Part shown: piece by piece, positions 9,382-17,818 of the stretch
Layout: every line of letters begins with the position of its first letter
Position numbering within the stretch: the first letter of the stretch is position 1
Notes under the pieces: generated by a model
Seen by the model: the letters and a program-made list of their open reading frames with translations, nothing else
What the model was told of the DNA's origin: nothing
The model's database searches: none
Made by a program: the position numbers and the translations under genes
Assembly (NCBI RefSeq): GCF_003337355.1
Contig: NZ_QPJW01000013.1
Coordinates: 1-64,000, forward strand
DNA: 64,000 nt
Direction of reading: 5' to 3'
Source of the DNA: Fontibacillus phaseoli
GTDB lineage: Bacteria > Bacillota > Bacilli > Paenibacillales > Paenibacillaceae

Positions 9382-10440
9382 ATGATGAAACCGTGGAAGG
9401 CTGTAAAGCGGCTCGTACCTCTGTTTGTCGGCTTGATGCTTTTGCTGTCCGCATGCGGCCGCGAAGACCTGTCGGTGCTCAGACCGCAAGGGACGGTAGC
9501 AGAAGGGCAATTAGGTTTGATTAAACTTTCGATCACGATCATGGTGGCGGTTATGCTCATCGTATTCGGGATCGCGGCCTATGTTTGGATCAAGTTCCGC
9601 CGGAAACCGGGGCAAAACGAAGTGCCGAAACAAGTGGAGGGCAACTTTAAGCTGGAGATTATCTGGACGGCTATTCCGCTGGTACTGGTACTGATTCTGG
9701 CTGTTGCTACCGTGCAGAAGGTGTTTGCGTATGGAGAAAATTATTCTGCCGATAAGAATGCCGTGAAGGTGAAAGTAACTTCTCATTTGTTCTGGTGGGA
9801 GTTTTCCTACCCGGACTATGGCGTAACAACAGCTCAGGATTTGATTATCCCGACGGGTAAGAAGATCGCACTTGAGTTGAAGACGGCCGATGTGTTGCAC
9901 TCTTTCTGGGTACCGTCGCTAGCTGGCAAAACCGATACCAATACGGACGGAACGATCAACAATACCTGGTTTGAAGCCAAGAAGGAAGGCGTTTACCTCG
10001 GCAAGTGTGCCGAACTTTGCGGCCCTTCCCACGCATTTATGGAATTTAAAGTGAAGGCAGTCAGTGAAGAGTCCTTCAAAAACTGGGTAGATTCCTTGAA
10101 AGCACCTGCAGTGCTTCCTGAAGATCCGGCAGTGGCCGAGGTGTTCAAAAATCAATGTCTGACTTGTCATGCAGTAGGAGACCAAGGCGGTCCGATAGGG
10201 CCAAACCTTACGGGCATTGGCAGCAGAGAGACTGTGGCCAGCATCTTGCTCAACGAGGAAGGTTCCGGGAAACCGATTGGAGGCAAACCGGTCAAGGATA
10301 ATATGGTGGAATGGCTGACCGATCCGCAAAAAGTAAAGCCGGGCAACAAAATGCCGCAGCCGAAAGAGGATCTCGGGCTTACGGATGAGGAAATCGATGC
10401 GATCGCCCAATACTTGGCCGATTACAAATTATCATATTAA
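9382..10440 (+). CDS. ctaC: Cytochrome c oxidase subunit II (caa3 type)
   Basis: Subunit II accepts electrons and passes them through the CuA centre to subunit I. A lipoprotein signal with lipobox LSAC (Cys25) is followed by two membrane helices. The CuA ligands are H173, C209, E211, C213, H217 and M220. The C-terminal cytochrome c domain carries the heme site C259-x-x-C262-H263, which identifies a caa3-type oxidase. The length (352) fits. It is the first gene of ctaCDEFG, with ctaD 55 bases downstream. Confidence 0.97.
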   Translation: MMKPWKAVKRLVPLFVGLMLLLSACGREDLSVLRPQGTVAEGQLGLIKLSITIMVAVMLIVFGIAAYVWIKFRRKPGQNEVPKQVEGNFKLEIIWTAIPLVLVLILAVATVQKVFAYGENYSADKNAVKVKVTSHLFWWEFSYPDYGVTTAQDLIIPTGKKIALELKTADVLHSFWVPSLAGKTDTNTDGTINNTWFEAKKEGVYLGKCAELCGPSHAFMEFKVKAVSEESFKNWVDSLKAPAVLPEDPAVAEVFKNQCLTCHAVGDQGGPIGPNLTGIGSRETVASILLNEEGSGKPIGGKPVKDNMVEWLTDPQKVKPGNKMPQPKEDLGLTDEEIDAIAQYLADYKLSY

Positions 10441-10495
10441 TCTTTGGTGCCTCGGGCGGCATTGATGGTATAGGAACTTAAAGGGGGTACAAACC

Positions 10496-12385
10496 TTGGC
10501 TCACGCTCACAGTGTCAAGCGTCACAAGGGTTTGATGGACTGGCTGACAACGGTCGATCACAAGAAAATCGCTATCCTGTATTTGGTAGCGGGCGGTTTG
10601 TTCTTCGGCATCGGCGGGATAGAAGCGCTGTTGATCCGGGTGCAGCTTGCCAAACCGATGAATGATTTCGTAACGGCCCAGCAATTTAACGAATTGATTA
10701 CGATGCACGGAACGACCATGATTTTCCTTGGGGTTATGCCGGTGATCTTTGCGCTCATGAATGCGGTAATTCCGCTGCAAATCGGCGCCCGCGACGTGGC
10801 ATTTCCTTTCTTGAATTCGCTTGGATTTTGGACGTTTCTGTTCGGCGGCCTGCTGCTCAACCTCAGCTGGATTATGGGTGGCGCACCGGATGCCGGGTGG
10901 ACCGCTTATACGCCTTTGTCCTCAACGACCTACAGTCTGACGCATGGCGTGGATTTTTACACGATCGGTTTGCAGATAGCGGGTCTGGGTACGCTGATCG
11001 GGGGGATTAACTTTCTGGCCACGATCATTACGATGCGTGCGCCTGGGATGTCTTTCATGCGCATGCCGATGTTCACGTGGACTACATTTGTAACTTCGAC
11101 GATGATTTTGTTCGCATTCCCGGCGATTACGGTCGGTCTGGTGCTCCTGACTTTTGACCGAATTTTGGGCGCCAACTTCTTTAATGTAGAAGCGGGCGGA
11201 AATCCGGTGCTCTGGCAGCATATTTTCTGGATCTTCGGTCACCCTGAAGTGTACATCCTGATCCTGCCAGCGTTCGGAGTTATCTCCGAAGTGGTCAGTA
11301 CCTTCTCGCGCAAGCGTCTGTTCGGTTACAGCTCGATGGTTTTCGCTACGATTCTGATCGCTTTCTTAGGCTTCATGGTCTGGGCGCACCATATGTTCAC
11401 TACCGGTATGGGACCTGTGGCGAACGCGCTGTTCTCTATCGCTACGATGCTGATTGCCGTTCCGACGGGGATCAAAATTTTCAACTGGCTGTTCACGATG
11501 TGGGGCGGACAGATCCGCTTTACTACAGCGAATTTGTTTGCGGCCGGATTTATCCCGACGTTCGTTATGGGCGGGGTAACCGGGGTGATGCTCGCCTCGG
11601 CACCGGCGGACTACCAATACCATGATACTTACTTCGTTGTGGCTCACTTTCATTACGTTATCGTTGGCGGCCTGGTGCTCGGCTTGTTCGCGGGCCTTCA
11701 TTACTGGTGGCCGAAAATGTTCGGCCGCGTGCTGAATGAAAAGCTTGGCAAGGTGGAATTCTGGACGTTCATCATCGGCTTCCATTTGACGTTCTTCCTG
11801 CAGCATTTTCTTGGGCTTATCGGCATGCAGCGCCGTGTATTTACGTATTTGCCGAACCAGGGCTTTGACACGATGAACCTGATTAGCACCGTCGGGGCAT
11901 TTCTGATGGGAGTTGGCGTGATTATCTTCCTGGTCAATGTGGCCATTTCGTTCAGACAACCGAAAGGCGTGCCTGGCGACGTTTGGGAAGACGGACGTAC
12001 GCTGGAATGGGCGATTCCTTCGCCGCCGCCGGAATATAACTTTAAACAGACGCCGCTGGTTCGCGGTATCGATGCCTTCTGGAAAGAAAAGATGGCTGGC
12101 AATACGGAGATGACTCCGGCCGAACCGGTCGGCCCGATCCATATGCCATCGCCAACGATCTTGCCGTTCGTGATGTCCGTCGGTTTGTTTATCGCCGGAC
12201 TGGGGTTTATGTTTACGAATGATGATTTCGGCAACGGCCTGTTGAACTTCTTGTTCGGCAATTACATTATTACAGGCATCGGCCTGGCGATTACTTTGGG
12301 TTCGATGTTGCTTCGCTCGCTCTTTGACGATCACGGCTGGCATATTGAACCGGAAGAATTGAATGACAAGGGGGTAAAAGCATGA
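10496..12385 (+). CDS. ctaD: Cytochrome c oxidase subunit I
   Basis: This catalytic subunit holds heme a and the heme a3-CuB oxygen-reduction site and pumps protons. The CuB/active-site motif HPEVY is at residues 249-253. The HH pair of AHHMF and the heme ligands in HFHYV are also present. The 629 residues include the extra C-terminal helices typical of Bacillus-type subunit I. The start is TTG at 10496 behind AAAGGGGG. The stop overlaps the start of ctaE by four bases, suggesting translational coupling. Confidence 0.97.
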   Translation: MAHAHSVKRHKGLMDWLTTVDHKKIAILYLVAGGLFFGIGGIEALLIRVQLAKPMNDFVTAQQFNELITMHGTTMIFLGVMPVIFALMNAVIPLQIGARDVAFPFLNSLGFWTFLFGGLLLNLSWIMGGAPDAGWTAYTPLSSTTYSLTHGVDFYTIGLQIAGLGTLIGGINFLATIITMRAPGMSFMRMPMFTWTTFVTSTMILFAFPAITVGLVLLTFDRILGANFFNVEAGGNPVLWQHIFWIFGHPEVYILILPAFGVISEVVSTFSRKRLFGYSSMVFATILIAFLGFMVWAHHMFTTGMGPVANALFSIATMLIAVPTGIKIFNWLFTMWGGQIRFTTANLFAAGFIPTFVMGGVTGVMLASAPADYQYHDTYFVVAHFHYVIVGGLVLGLFAGLHYWWPKMFGRVLNEKLGKVEFWTFIIGFHLTFFLQHFLGLIGMQRRVFTYLPNQGFDTMNLISTVGAFLMGVGVIIFLVNVAISFRQPKGVPGDVWEDGRTLEWAIPSPPPEYNFKQTPLVRGIDAFWKEKMAGNTEMTPAEPVGPIHMPSPTILPFVMSVGLFIAGLGFMFTNDDFGNGLLNFLFGNYIITGIGLAITLGSMLLRSLFDDHGWHIEPEELNDKGVKA

Positions 12386-13011
12386 CGACACCTCATGCAC
12401 AGCAGGCTTCCGGCGCGCTTCCCCATGAACCGGAGAAAGCGACGCTGGAAGGGCGCAACAAAGTGCTTGGCTTCTGGCTTTTCCTTGGGGGCGAGGCGGT
12501 TTTGTTCGGCACCCTGTTCGCTACCTTCCTGACGCTGCGGAACCAAGTGGCCGACGGCCCTTCCGCCAGTGAGTTGTTCAGTCTGCCGATTACGGCAGTG
12601 GCTACGTTCATCCTGCTGGTGAGCAGCTTGACGAGTGTCTTTGCGATCCAGGCGATGCACCGCGGAAACCGGACGTCTTTGGCCCGTTGGTTAGGGGTTA
12701 CCGTCCTGCTCGGTCTTGCGTTCCTTGCGCTCGAAATTTACGAGTTCGCGGAGTATATCATTCACGATGACTATGGAATGACCACTAGTGCCTTCAGTTC
12801 CGCTTTTTACACGCTGGTCGGTTTCCATGGAGCGCACGTCTTGTTTGGAATTCTTTGGATTTCAATTTTGATCGGACAGCTGTACAAAAAAGGATTGACC
12901 GTGGTTACGGCTCCGAAAGTATATGTATCCGCCATGTATTGGCACTTTATCGACGTCGTGTGGGTATTCATCTTTACGGTGGTGTACCTGCTCGGAAAGG
13001 TGGTAGGGTAA
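12382..13011 (+). CDS. ctaE: Cytochrome c oxidase subunit III
   Basis: This 209-residue membrane protein has five helices, the short form usual for bacilli. The motifs FLGGEAVLFG near the N-terminus, FHGAHV in the middle and YWHFIDVVW near the end are typical of subunit III. It overlaps ctaD by four bases and is followed three bases later by ctaF. Confidence 0.96.
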   Translation: MTTPHAQQASGALPHEPEKATLEGRNKVLGFWLFLGGEAVLFGTLFATFLTLRNQVADGPSASELFSLPITAVATFILLVSSLTSVFAIQAMHRGNRTSLARWLGVTVLLGLAFLALEIYEFAEYIIHDDYGMTTSAFSSAFYTLVGFHGAHVLFGILWISILIGQLYKKGLTVVTAPKVYVSAMYWHFIDVVWVFIFTVVYLLGKVVG

Positions 13012-13014
13012 AAG

Positions 13015-13335
13015 ATGACAAACCACGATTTGGATGACGGGAGCGCGGTTAAGCACCGCCATCGTCATGAAGGACCGCAAAAGCATGTCGTTGCTTTCAT
13101 CTTTTCTATCATCCTCACCCTGATTGCATTTGCAACGGTGGCTGCAGGCGGCGTAAATACCGCATTTACGGTACTGCTCCTGCTGGTCATGGCCGTTCTC
13201 CAGGTACTCGTTCAACTCGGGTACTGGATGCATTTGAAGGATAAGGGCCATATGATACCGATCGTATTCATGGCCGGGGGATTTTTTGTTGCAGGGCTTG
13301 CAATTATTGCCGCGCTATACTGGATGTGGTGGTAA
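13015..13335 (+). CDS. ctaF: Cytochrome c oxidase subunit IV
   Basis: The 106-residue protein has a His-rich, charged N-terminus and three membrane helices. The family pattern QVLVQLGYWMHLKD lies in the second half. It is the smallest subunit of the caa3 oxidase and its position directly after ctaE is standard. Confidence 0.93.
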   Translation: MTNHDLDDGSAVKHRHRHEGPQKHVVAFIFSIILTLIAFATVAAGGVNTAFTVLLLLVMAVLQVLVQLGYWMHLKDKGHMIPIVFMAGGFFVAGLAIIAALYWMWW

Positions 13336-13340
13336 AATAA

Positions 13341-13373
13341 AAAGAGGTGGGCTTGATATCAAGCCACCTCTTT
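13341..13373 (+). terminator. Hairpin between ctaF and ctaG
   Basis: AAAGAGGTGG at 13341-13350 pairs with CCACCTCTTT at 13364-13373, with one bulged G and a self-complementary centre. The T stretch is inside the stem and only short, so it may reduce rather than stop read-through, lowering ctaG expression relative to the oxidase subunits. Confidence 0.5.
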
Positions 13374-13437
13374 CATGCTATTAAGGGCCTGTTCACAATT
13401 TGGACAGAAAAACAAAGCGGCGGAAGGAGGGTTAAGC

Positions 13438-14352
13438 GTGTTGGGGTTAGAATACTTTAAATTTGCGGATGTTTGGAGCCCTGTGTTCCTGGCGGCCATG
13501 CTGCTCGTTACGGCCGGGTATTTTTTGCTGGCAGGACCCCTTAATGAAAAGTACGGACAAGGAGAGCCCGTATCCGCCGGAAAAAAGAGTTTGTTCATAC
13601 TTGGTATGGCCTTTCTGTATTTGGCCCAAGGCGGTCCGGTGGAACTGCTGGGGCATATGATGTTCAGCTTCCATATGGTCAGCATGGCGCTTTCCTATCT
13701 GGTCGCCCCGCCGCTTCTAATGCTCGGCCTGCCTCGCTGGATCTGGAACGCTGTCGTTACATTCCTGGGACGCAGCCCGCTGCGCCGCTTGAAATTTTTG
13801 ACGCATCCGATTGTAGCCGCCGTCGTGTTCAACGGGCTGTTTTCTTTTTATCATATCCCGGTTGTGCATGACTATGTGATGCTCCATTTCGGAATTCACC
13901 GGCTGTATTACGTCGTATTGTTCTTAGCCTCGCTTTTGATGTGGTGGACGCTGGTCAAACCGCTGCCGGACCGGGGGGAGGCACAGGGTCTAAAGAAAAT
14001 GGGCTTCATTTTTCTCAACATGGTGCTGCTTACTCCTGCGTGCGGCTTGATAATTTTTGCGCCCGATACTTTGTATGCCACTTATAGCGATCCTGGGGTT
14101 TGGGCCAAAGCTATGGGCTATTGCATTTCGGGGGATCCGACGCTGTTGCTGGGCAAATTCGGAGGACCGGAGTTCTTCGGCTATCTGGAACCGCGGATCG
14201 ATCAGCAAGTCGGGGGTATTCTGATGAAATTCATCCAGGAGATCATCTTTGCCTCGATGCTGGCCTATGTATTTTTCCAGTGGTACAGGCAAGAGAACCG
14301 GGAGGAAGAAGACGGGCAGCTGCCTGACGATGTTAAACTGAATCAGATCTAA
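13438..14352 (+). CDS. ctaG: Cytochrome oxidase assembly factor CtaG (caa3 type)
   Basis: This 304-residue, seven-helix membrane protein of the Caa3_CtaG family is needed to make active caa3 oxidase. Family motifs visible include the HMMFSFHMVSMALSYL segment. The start is GTG at 13438, six bases behind GGAAGGAGGG; a longer in-frame start at 13375 overlaps the preceding hairpin and has no site. It follows ctaF in the usual order. Confidence 0.93.
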   Translation: MLGLEYFKFADVWSPVFLAAMLLVTAGYFLLAGPLNEKYGQGEPVSAGKKSLFILGMAFLYLAQGGPVELLGHMMFSFHMVSMALSYLVAPPLLMLGLPRWIWNAVVTFLGRSPLRRLKFLTHPIVAAVVFNGLFSFYHIPVVHDYVMLHFGIHRLYYVVLFLASLLMWWTLVKPLPDRGEAQGLKKMGFIFLNMVLLTPACGLIIFAPDTLYATYSDPGVWAKAMGYCISGDPTLLLGKFGGPEFFGYLEPRIDQQVGGILMKFIQEIIFASMLAYVFFQWYRQENREEEDGQLPDDVKLNQI

Positions 14353-14423
14353 ATTGATTGAATTTGAAATAATAAAATATGGATGGACGCCGTGTAATTT
14401 GTAGTCTGGACAGGAGGATTCAC

Positions 14424-14888
14424 ATGGATTTGTTTACCTTGTTCCCAACGATCAGCACCTCGTTTATCGTGATCAGCGCAGTGCTTGTAGCGATCGGCTG
14501 GGGCCTGATTATTAAGGGAAAGCGGGAAGCGCACAAGAAAACGATGATCGCGGCGGCTATCGCGGCGCTGCTCTTTTTTATCATCTACATGTCGCGTACC
14601 GTGTTTATCGGCAATACGTCCTGGGGCGGACCTGATCATCTGCAGCCTTATTATCAGATATTCCTGATTTTTCATATCGTATTGGCCACGGTGGCGGCGG
14701 TATTCGGGATCACAACCCTGGTTCTCGGCTTCAAAGCAAAATACGCGAAGCACCGCAAATGGGGCCGGACAACTTCGGTAATTTGGTTTTTCACGGCGAT
14801 TACCGGCGTTATGGTTTATGTGCTTCTGTACCTGCTGTATCCCGGCGGTCATACGAAACCGGTATGGCAAGTTATTTTTGGATTATAG
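14424..14888 (+). CDS. DUF420 membrane protein (YozB/CtaM type)
   Basis: This four- or five-helix membrane protein of 154 residues contains the DUF420 patterns HKKTMIAA and HRKWGRTTSVIW. Family members in Firmicutes help assemble heme-copper oxidases, and its place at the end of the cta operon agrees. The ATG at 14424 has AGGAGG seven bases upstream; an earlier in-frame start lacks a site. A strong terminator follows at 14913. Confidence 0.9.
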   Translation: MDLFTLFPTISTSFIVISAVLVAIGWGLIIKGKREAHKKTMIAAAIAALLFFIIYMSRTVFIGNTSWGGPDHLQPYYQIFLIFHIVLATVAAVFGITTLVLGFKAKYAKHRKWGRTTSVIWFFTAITGVMVYVLLYLLYPGGHTKPVWQVIFGL

Positions 14889-14912
14889 AATACCTAAGAA
14901 AGACGGGTAGAC

Positions 14913-14945
14913 CGCTGGGGCGATTTTTCGCTCCGGCGTTTTTTT
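14913..14945 (+). terminator. Terminator of the cta operon
   Basis: A ten-pair stem (CGCTGGGGCG with CGCTCCGGCG) with a T-rich loop, followed by seven T. Confidence 0.92.
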
Positions 14946-15109
14946 GTATCTGAGGCAGGTGAGTTAGGGGCAGGTGAGGGGGAACGTGGAGGGGACGGGT
15001 GGGAGTGGCGATAGAGGCGTTTGTGTTGTAGGATCCGATAGGTTTGTTTAGTTGGAGTTTCCTCGGAGCGAATCCGTTGTTGATTGGGATTGCACGATGC
15101 GTTCCTGCT

Positions 15110-15294
15110 CTAACGGACACCAGGGACCTTAACTCCTCTAAAATCGCCTTTTTCAAAATCTAACGGACACCGGTGACCTTAATTGCGCCTGATTTTCCCT
15201 TTTATGAGGATTTTTTGGGGATTAACGTCTCCTGTGTCCGTTAGGCGATTTCACATCCCGAAAAGTGCCGTTTAACGTCTCCTATGTCCGTTAG
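15110..15294. repeat. Quartet of 23-base repeats, two direct and two inverted
   Basis: Copies lie at 15110-15132 and 15160-15182 (both beginning CTAACGGACAC) and in opposite orientation at 15222-15244 and 15272-15294 (both ending GTGTCCGTTAG or ATGTCCGTTAG). The start-to-start distance is exactly 50 bases within each pair. The two pairs face each other around about 39 bases, so single-stranded nucleic acid could fold through them. The element lies in an 819-base spacer that has no gene. Function unknown. Confidence 0.85.
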
Positions 15295-15352
15295 AATTGG
15301 ATGGAACTATCCGGTGATGTACGATTTACTATTTTTTGTGGAGAAAACAGAG

Positions 15353-15388
15353 TTGACGCAGAAATATACACAGTATATACTGTGTATA
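15353..15388 (+). promoter_or_regulatory. Promoter with a perfect palindromic operator for the GntR/ABC operon
   Basis: TTGACG (15353-15358) and TATACT (15376-15381) are spaced by 17 bases. A perfect 24-base palindrome occupies 15365-15388, with half-site TATACACAGTAT, so it covers the -10. The operon downstream encodes a YtrA-subfamily GntR regulator, whose family binds palindromes of this kind. Autoregulation by the product of 16474 is the natural inference. The transcript would have a leader of about 310 bases. Confidence 0.8.
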
Positions 15389-15707
15389 AAGATATGAACA
15401 GTAATCACAGTAAGCACAGTGAAAAAGACGCTGTGGAAAACGGTGGTACAGCGCATATTTGTATTCTACACGGAGCAAGGGGTACGGAGCACGGGGCACA
15501 GAGCAAAGCAGTTACCAGTAACACCACTGCACTCTATAAGCACACCGGCAGGCACACTAAGTAATCACACTACCAAGAACATCGATTAAGCACGCCGCCG
15601 AGCAAACACACCAAGCAAGCGCACTTGATTAAGCACACTAAATAACCACAATAAACCGGGGACCATTAATCCGCCGGATAATTTTCAGCAAAGAAGGGTG
15701 AGCAAAA
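15389..15707. other. Untranslated leader with degenerate CA-rich repeats
   Basis: Between the promoter and the first gene the sequence repeats short variants of AAGCACAC and TAATCACA (about 15400-15660). Nothing convincing is encoded: an open frame through 15301-15564 spans the promoter itself and has no ribosome site. No clear terminator or antiterminator hairpin is visible. Confidence 0.5.
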
Positions 15708-16430
15708 TTGAACACGTGGAAAGACGCCTGGGCTATTTTCTTAAAGGATTTGCGCATAGATCGGATGTATCTGCTTTGGAGCGTCATCTTTATGATTTAT
15801 ACCGGAGGGATGATCGGCGTGATGCTCCGAGGCCGGGAAGCGGCCGGAGATGTGCTCGATCCGATGGCGGATTTTCTTATGCTAATCCTTACTCCATTTT
15901 TAGGGTTCTACTTCTCCAGAAGATCGTTCAGCTATATCAAGGAAGATTCGTATACGCAAATGTTGCTTTATTACCGGACATTGCCGATTTCGGACAAAAC
16001 GATCATGGTAAGCAGGTTAATCCAGCTTGTTAGCGCCTTGTTGTTTAACGGACTTATTTTATTTTCAGTGATCTACTCCATTTTCCTTGTTTTTGACATC
16101 GAAATCACGTTGGTCCAATATCTTGCTTTTGCTTTGACCTGGATCGGATATTCCCTCGCGATGAACGGGCTCTTTATCCATCTGGAATTTACGAGAAAAG
16201 GTCGTACGTACTTGTGGCTGACGATCCTGCTCATGATATTCATGGGGGGAGGCGCGTTCGTTTTTACCTGGTTCGACGGCAGCCTGCTTAATTTGACCCT
16301 CGATTTTTCAAAGCGGTATGGGTTGCTTTCTCCTCTGATGTGGGGAGTTCTGGCCGGCGGCGTTATCGTGCTGGGCGTGTCAAGCTCGATAACCCGGCGG
16401 ACGATGCATAAGCGGGATTTGGCTCGATGA
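15708..16430 (+). CDS. ABC transporter permease, first gene of the GntR operon
   Basis: This 240-residue membrane protein has six predicted helices, arranged like ABC-2 type permeases that pair with YtrB-like ATPases. Its substrate is unknown; related systems export lipids or peptides or protect against cell-wall antibiotics. The start is TTG at 15708 behind AAGGGTGAG. It lies 43 bases before the GntR gene and is the first gene behind the palindromic promoter at 15353. Confidence 0.8.
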   Translation: MNTWKDAWAIFLKDLRIDRMYLLWSVIFMIYTGGMIGVMLRGREAAGDVLDPMADFLMLILTPFLGFYFSRRSFSYIKEDSYTQMLLYYRTLPISDKTIMVSRLIQLVSALLFNGLILFSVIYSIFLVFDIEITLVQYLAFALTWIGYSLAMNGLFIHLEFTRKGRTYLWLTILLMIFMGGGAFVFTWFDGSLLNLTLDFSKRYGLLSPLMWGVLAGGVIVLGVSSSITRRTMHKRDLAR

Positions 16431-16473
16431 ATAGCATACGTGATTTGGTCAGAACCGGAGGTGAGTTTGGAAG

Positions 16474-16887
16474 GTGTGGATTCCTATTCAAATTAATGAA
16501 AATAGCGCCGAACCCCTTTATCACCAGATAGAGACGCAGCTTAGGTCGCTAATCGTAAGCGGGCAGATTGATGAAGGAACCTTGCTCCCCTCCATCCGCG
16601 AATTTGCCGGAAGTCTAAACTGCAGTGTCATTACTGTGCGCAGGGTGTATCAGGATCTGGAGAATGAAGGTCTGCTGCGGACGAGACAAGGTACGGGGAC
16701 TTTTGTAGCGAGTGTCGGTGCGGGAGAACGGAATGAATATCGGCGGATCGTTGTTCAGGAAGCGGTAGAGGTAGCCGTGGACAAGGGGATTTCGGTCCAG
16801 TACGGAGAAGATGAGCTAAAACAGCTGTTTCTCCGGATTTTAAAGAAAAAATACAGCGAGGCTGAAGGCGGGAGGAAATCCAAGTGA
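16474..16887 (+). CDS. GntR-family regulator, YtrA subfamily
   Basis: The 137-residue protein has the GntR winged helix (about 12-78), including EPLYHQIETQLRSLI and LLPSIREFAGSLNCS. Only a short helical tail of about 50 residues follows, the arrangement of the YtrA subfamily. It probably represses its own operon through the palindrome at 15365-15388 and releases it on cell-envelope stress or a ligand. The start is GTG at 16474 behind GGAGGTGA. Its stop overlaps the ATPase start by four bases (GTGA). Confidence 0.9.
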   Translation: MWIPIQINENSAEPLYHQIETQLRSLIVSGQIDEGTLLPSIREFAGSLNCSVITVRRVYQDLENEGLLRTRQGTGTFVASVGAGERNEYRRIVVQEAVEVAVDKGISVQYGEDELKQLFLRILKKKYSEAEGGRKSK

Positions 16888-17801
16888 CGGAGTTGACGGA
16901 ACAAAAAATAGCCATTGAATTTGCCGGCGCGGTAAAAAGAGGACGGAGAAAGCCGATCGGTCCTCTGAATCTCCGGATTCCGCAAGGGTATGTAGTTGCT
17001 TTGGTCGGTCCCAACGGTTCCGGGAAAAGCACGATGATGCACCTGATGCTGGAAACCATTCATCCCGATGAGGGAAACATCTCCTGGTTTGGTGCAGCGC
17101 CGGAGGAAGGTTTACCGCTAACGCTCAGACAGCAAATCGGATATGTTCCGGAAAATCCGGCGCTGGAGGAGAATTTTATGACGGCGGAGATGGCGGCAAA
17201 ATTCAGAGCCCGCTGGTATCCTACCTGGGATCAGGAGCGGTATGAGGCTCTGATGACCCGGTTTGAAGTGCCGCGCCATGAACGGCTCAACCGGATGTCA
17301 AAAGGGGAGCGGCGCAAGTTTGAAATCGCCGCCGTCCTCGCGGCGAGACCGAAGCTTCTGTTGCTGGACGAACCTTCGTCCGGGCTCGATCCGTTCGCCT
17401 GGAAGGACATGATCGACGAACTGAGAGCCCTCCTGGTCGGGGAAGACGTGACGATCGTGCTGTCCACGCACATTGTCGATGAAGTAAAGCGGCTGGCCGA
17501 TTTTATCGTGCTGGTTCACCAGGGCAAGATTGTGGGAATGGCGGAAAAGGATGATCTTTTCGGCAGTTGGAAAGAGGTTTGGATACGCGGAGCAGGACCT
17601 GAGGAACTGAAAACACTGCCCGGCTTATTGACCTTCTGTGAGGACGGACCGTCCATCATGAAGCTCGTCGTAAGCGACGGCCGTGAATTTGACGAGTGGT
17701 GCTCCGGCGGGGCTGTTCAGCTCATCAAGAGCCGCAGCCTGGAACTGGATGAAATCTTGGGGCTATGGATTCAGGGACATCAACCTGGGCAATTATTATA
17801 G
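16884..17801 (+). CDS. ABC transporter ATPase (YtrB/BcrA-like)
   Basis: Walker A is GPNGSGKST at 42-50. An RMSKGERRKFE signature, Walker B LLLLDEPSSGLD and a switch histidine in LSTHIVDE follow. The extra C-terminal 90 residues are usual for this class. It starts with GTG overlapping the GntR stop, so it is translationally coupled. It probably pairs with the permease at 15708, giving a regulator-ATPase-permease module like B. subtilis ytrABC. Confidence 0.9.
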   Translation: MTELTEQKIAIEFAGAVKRGRRKPIGPLNLRIPQGYVVALVGPNGSGKSTMMHLMLETIHPDEGNISWFGAAPEEGLPLTLRQQIGYVPENPALEENFMTAEMAAKFRARWYPTWDQERYEALMTRFEVPRHERLNRMSKGERRKFEIAAVLAARPKLLLLDEPSSGLDPFAWKDMIDELRALLVGEDVTIVLSTHIVDEVKRLADFIVLVHQGKIVGMAEKDDLFGSWKEVWIRGAGPEELKTLPGLLTFCEDGPSIMKLVVSDGREFDEWCSGGAVQLIKSRSLELDEILGLWIQGHQPGQLL

Positions 17802-17818
17802 GAAACGAGGGGTAAGCA

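Noticed and set aside
11366-12400. Long antisense frame over ctaD
   Set aside because: It is the complement of a well-recognised gene and its translation is His/Arg/Gln-rich with no motif.
15301-15564. Open frame of 87 codons before the ABC operon
   Set aside because: It runs through the promoter and operator, lacks a ribosome site and encodes a low-complexity sequence.
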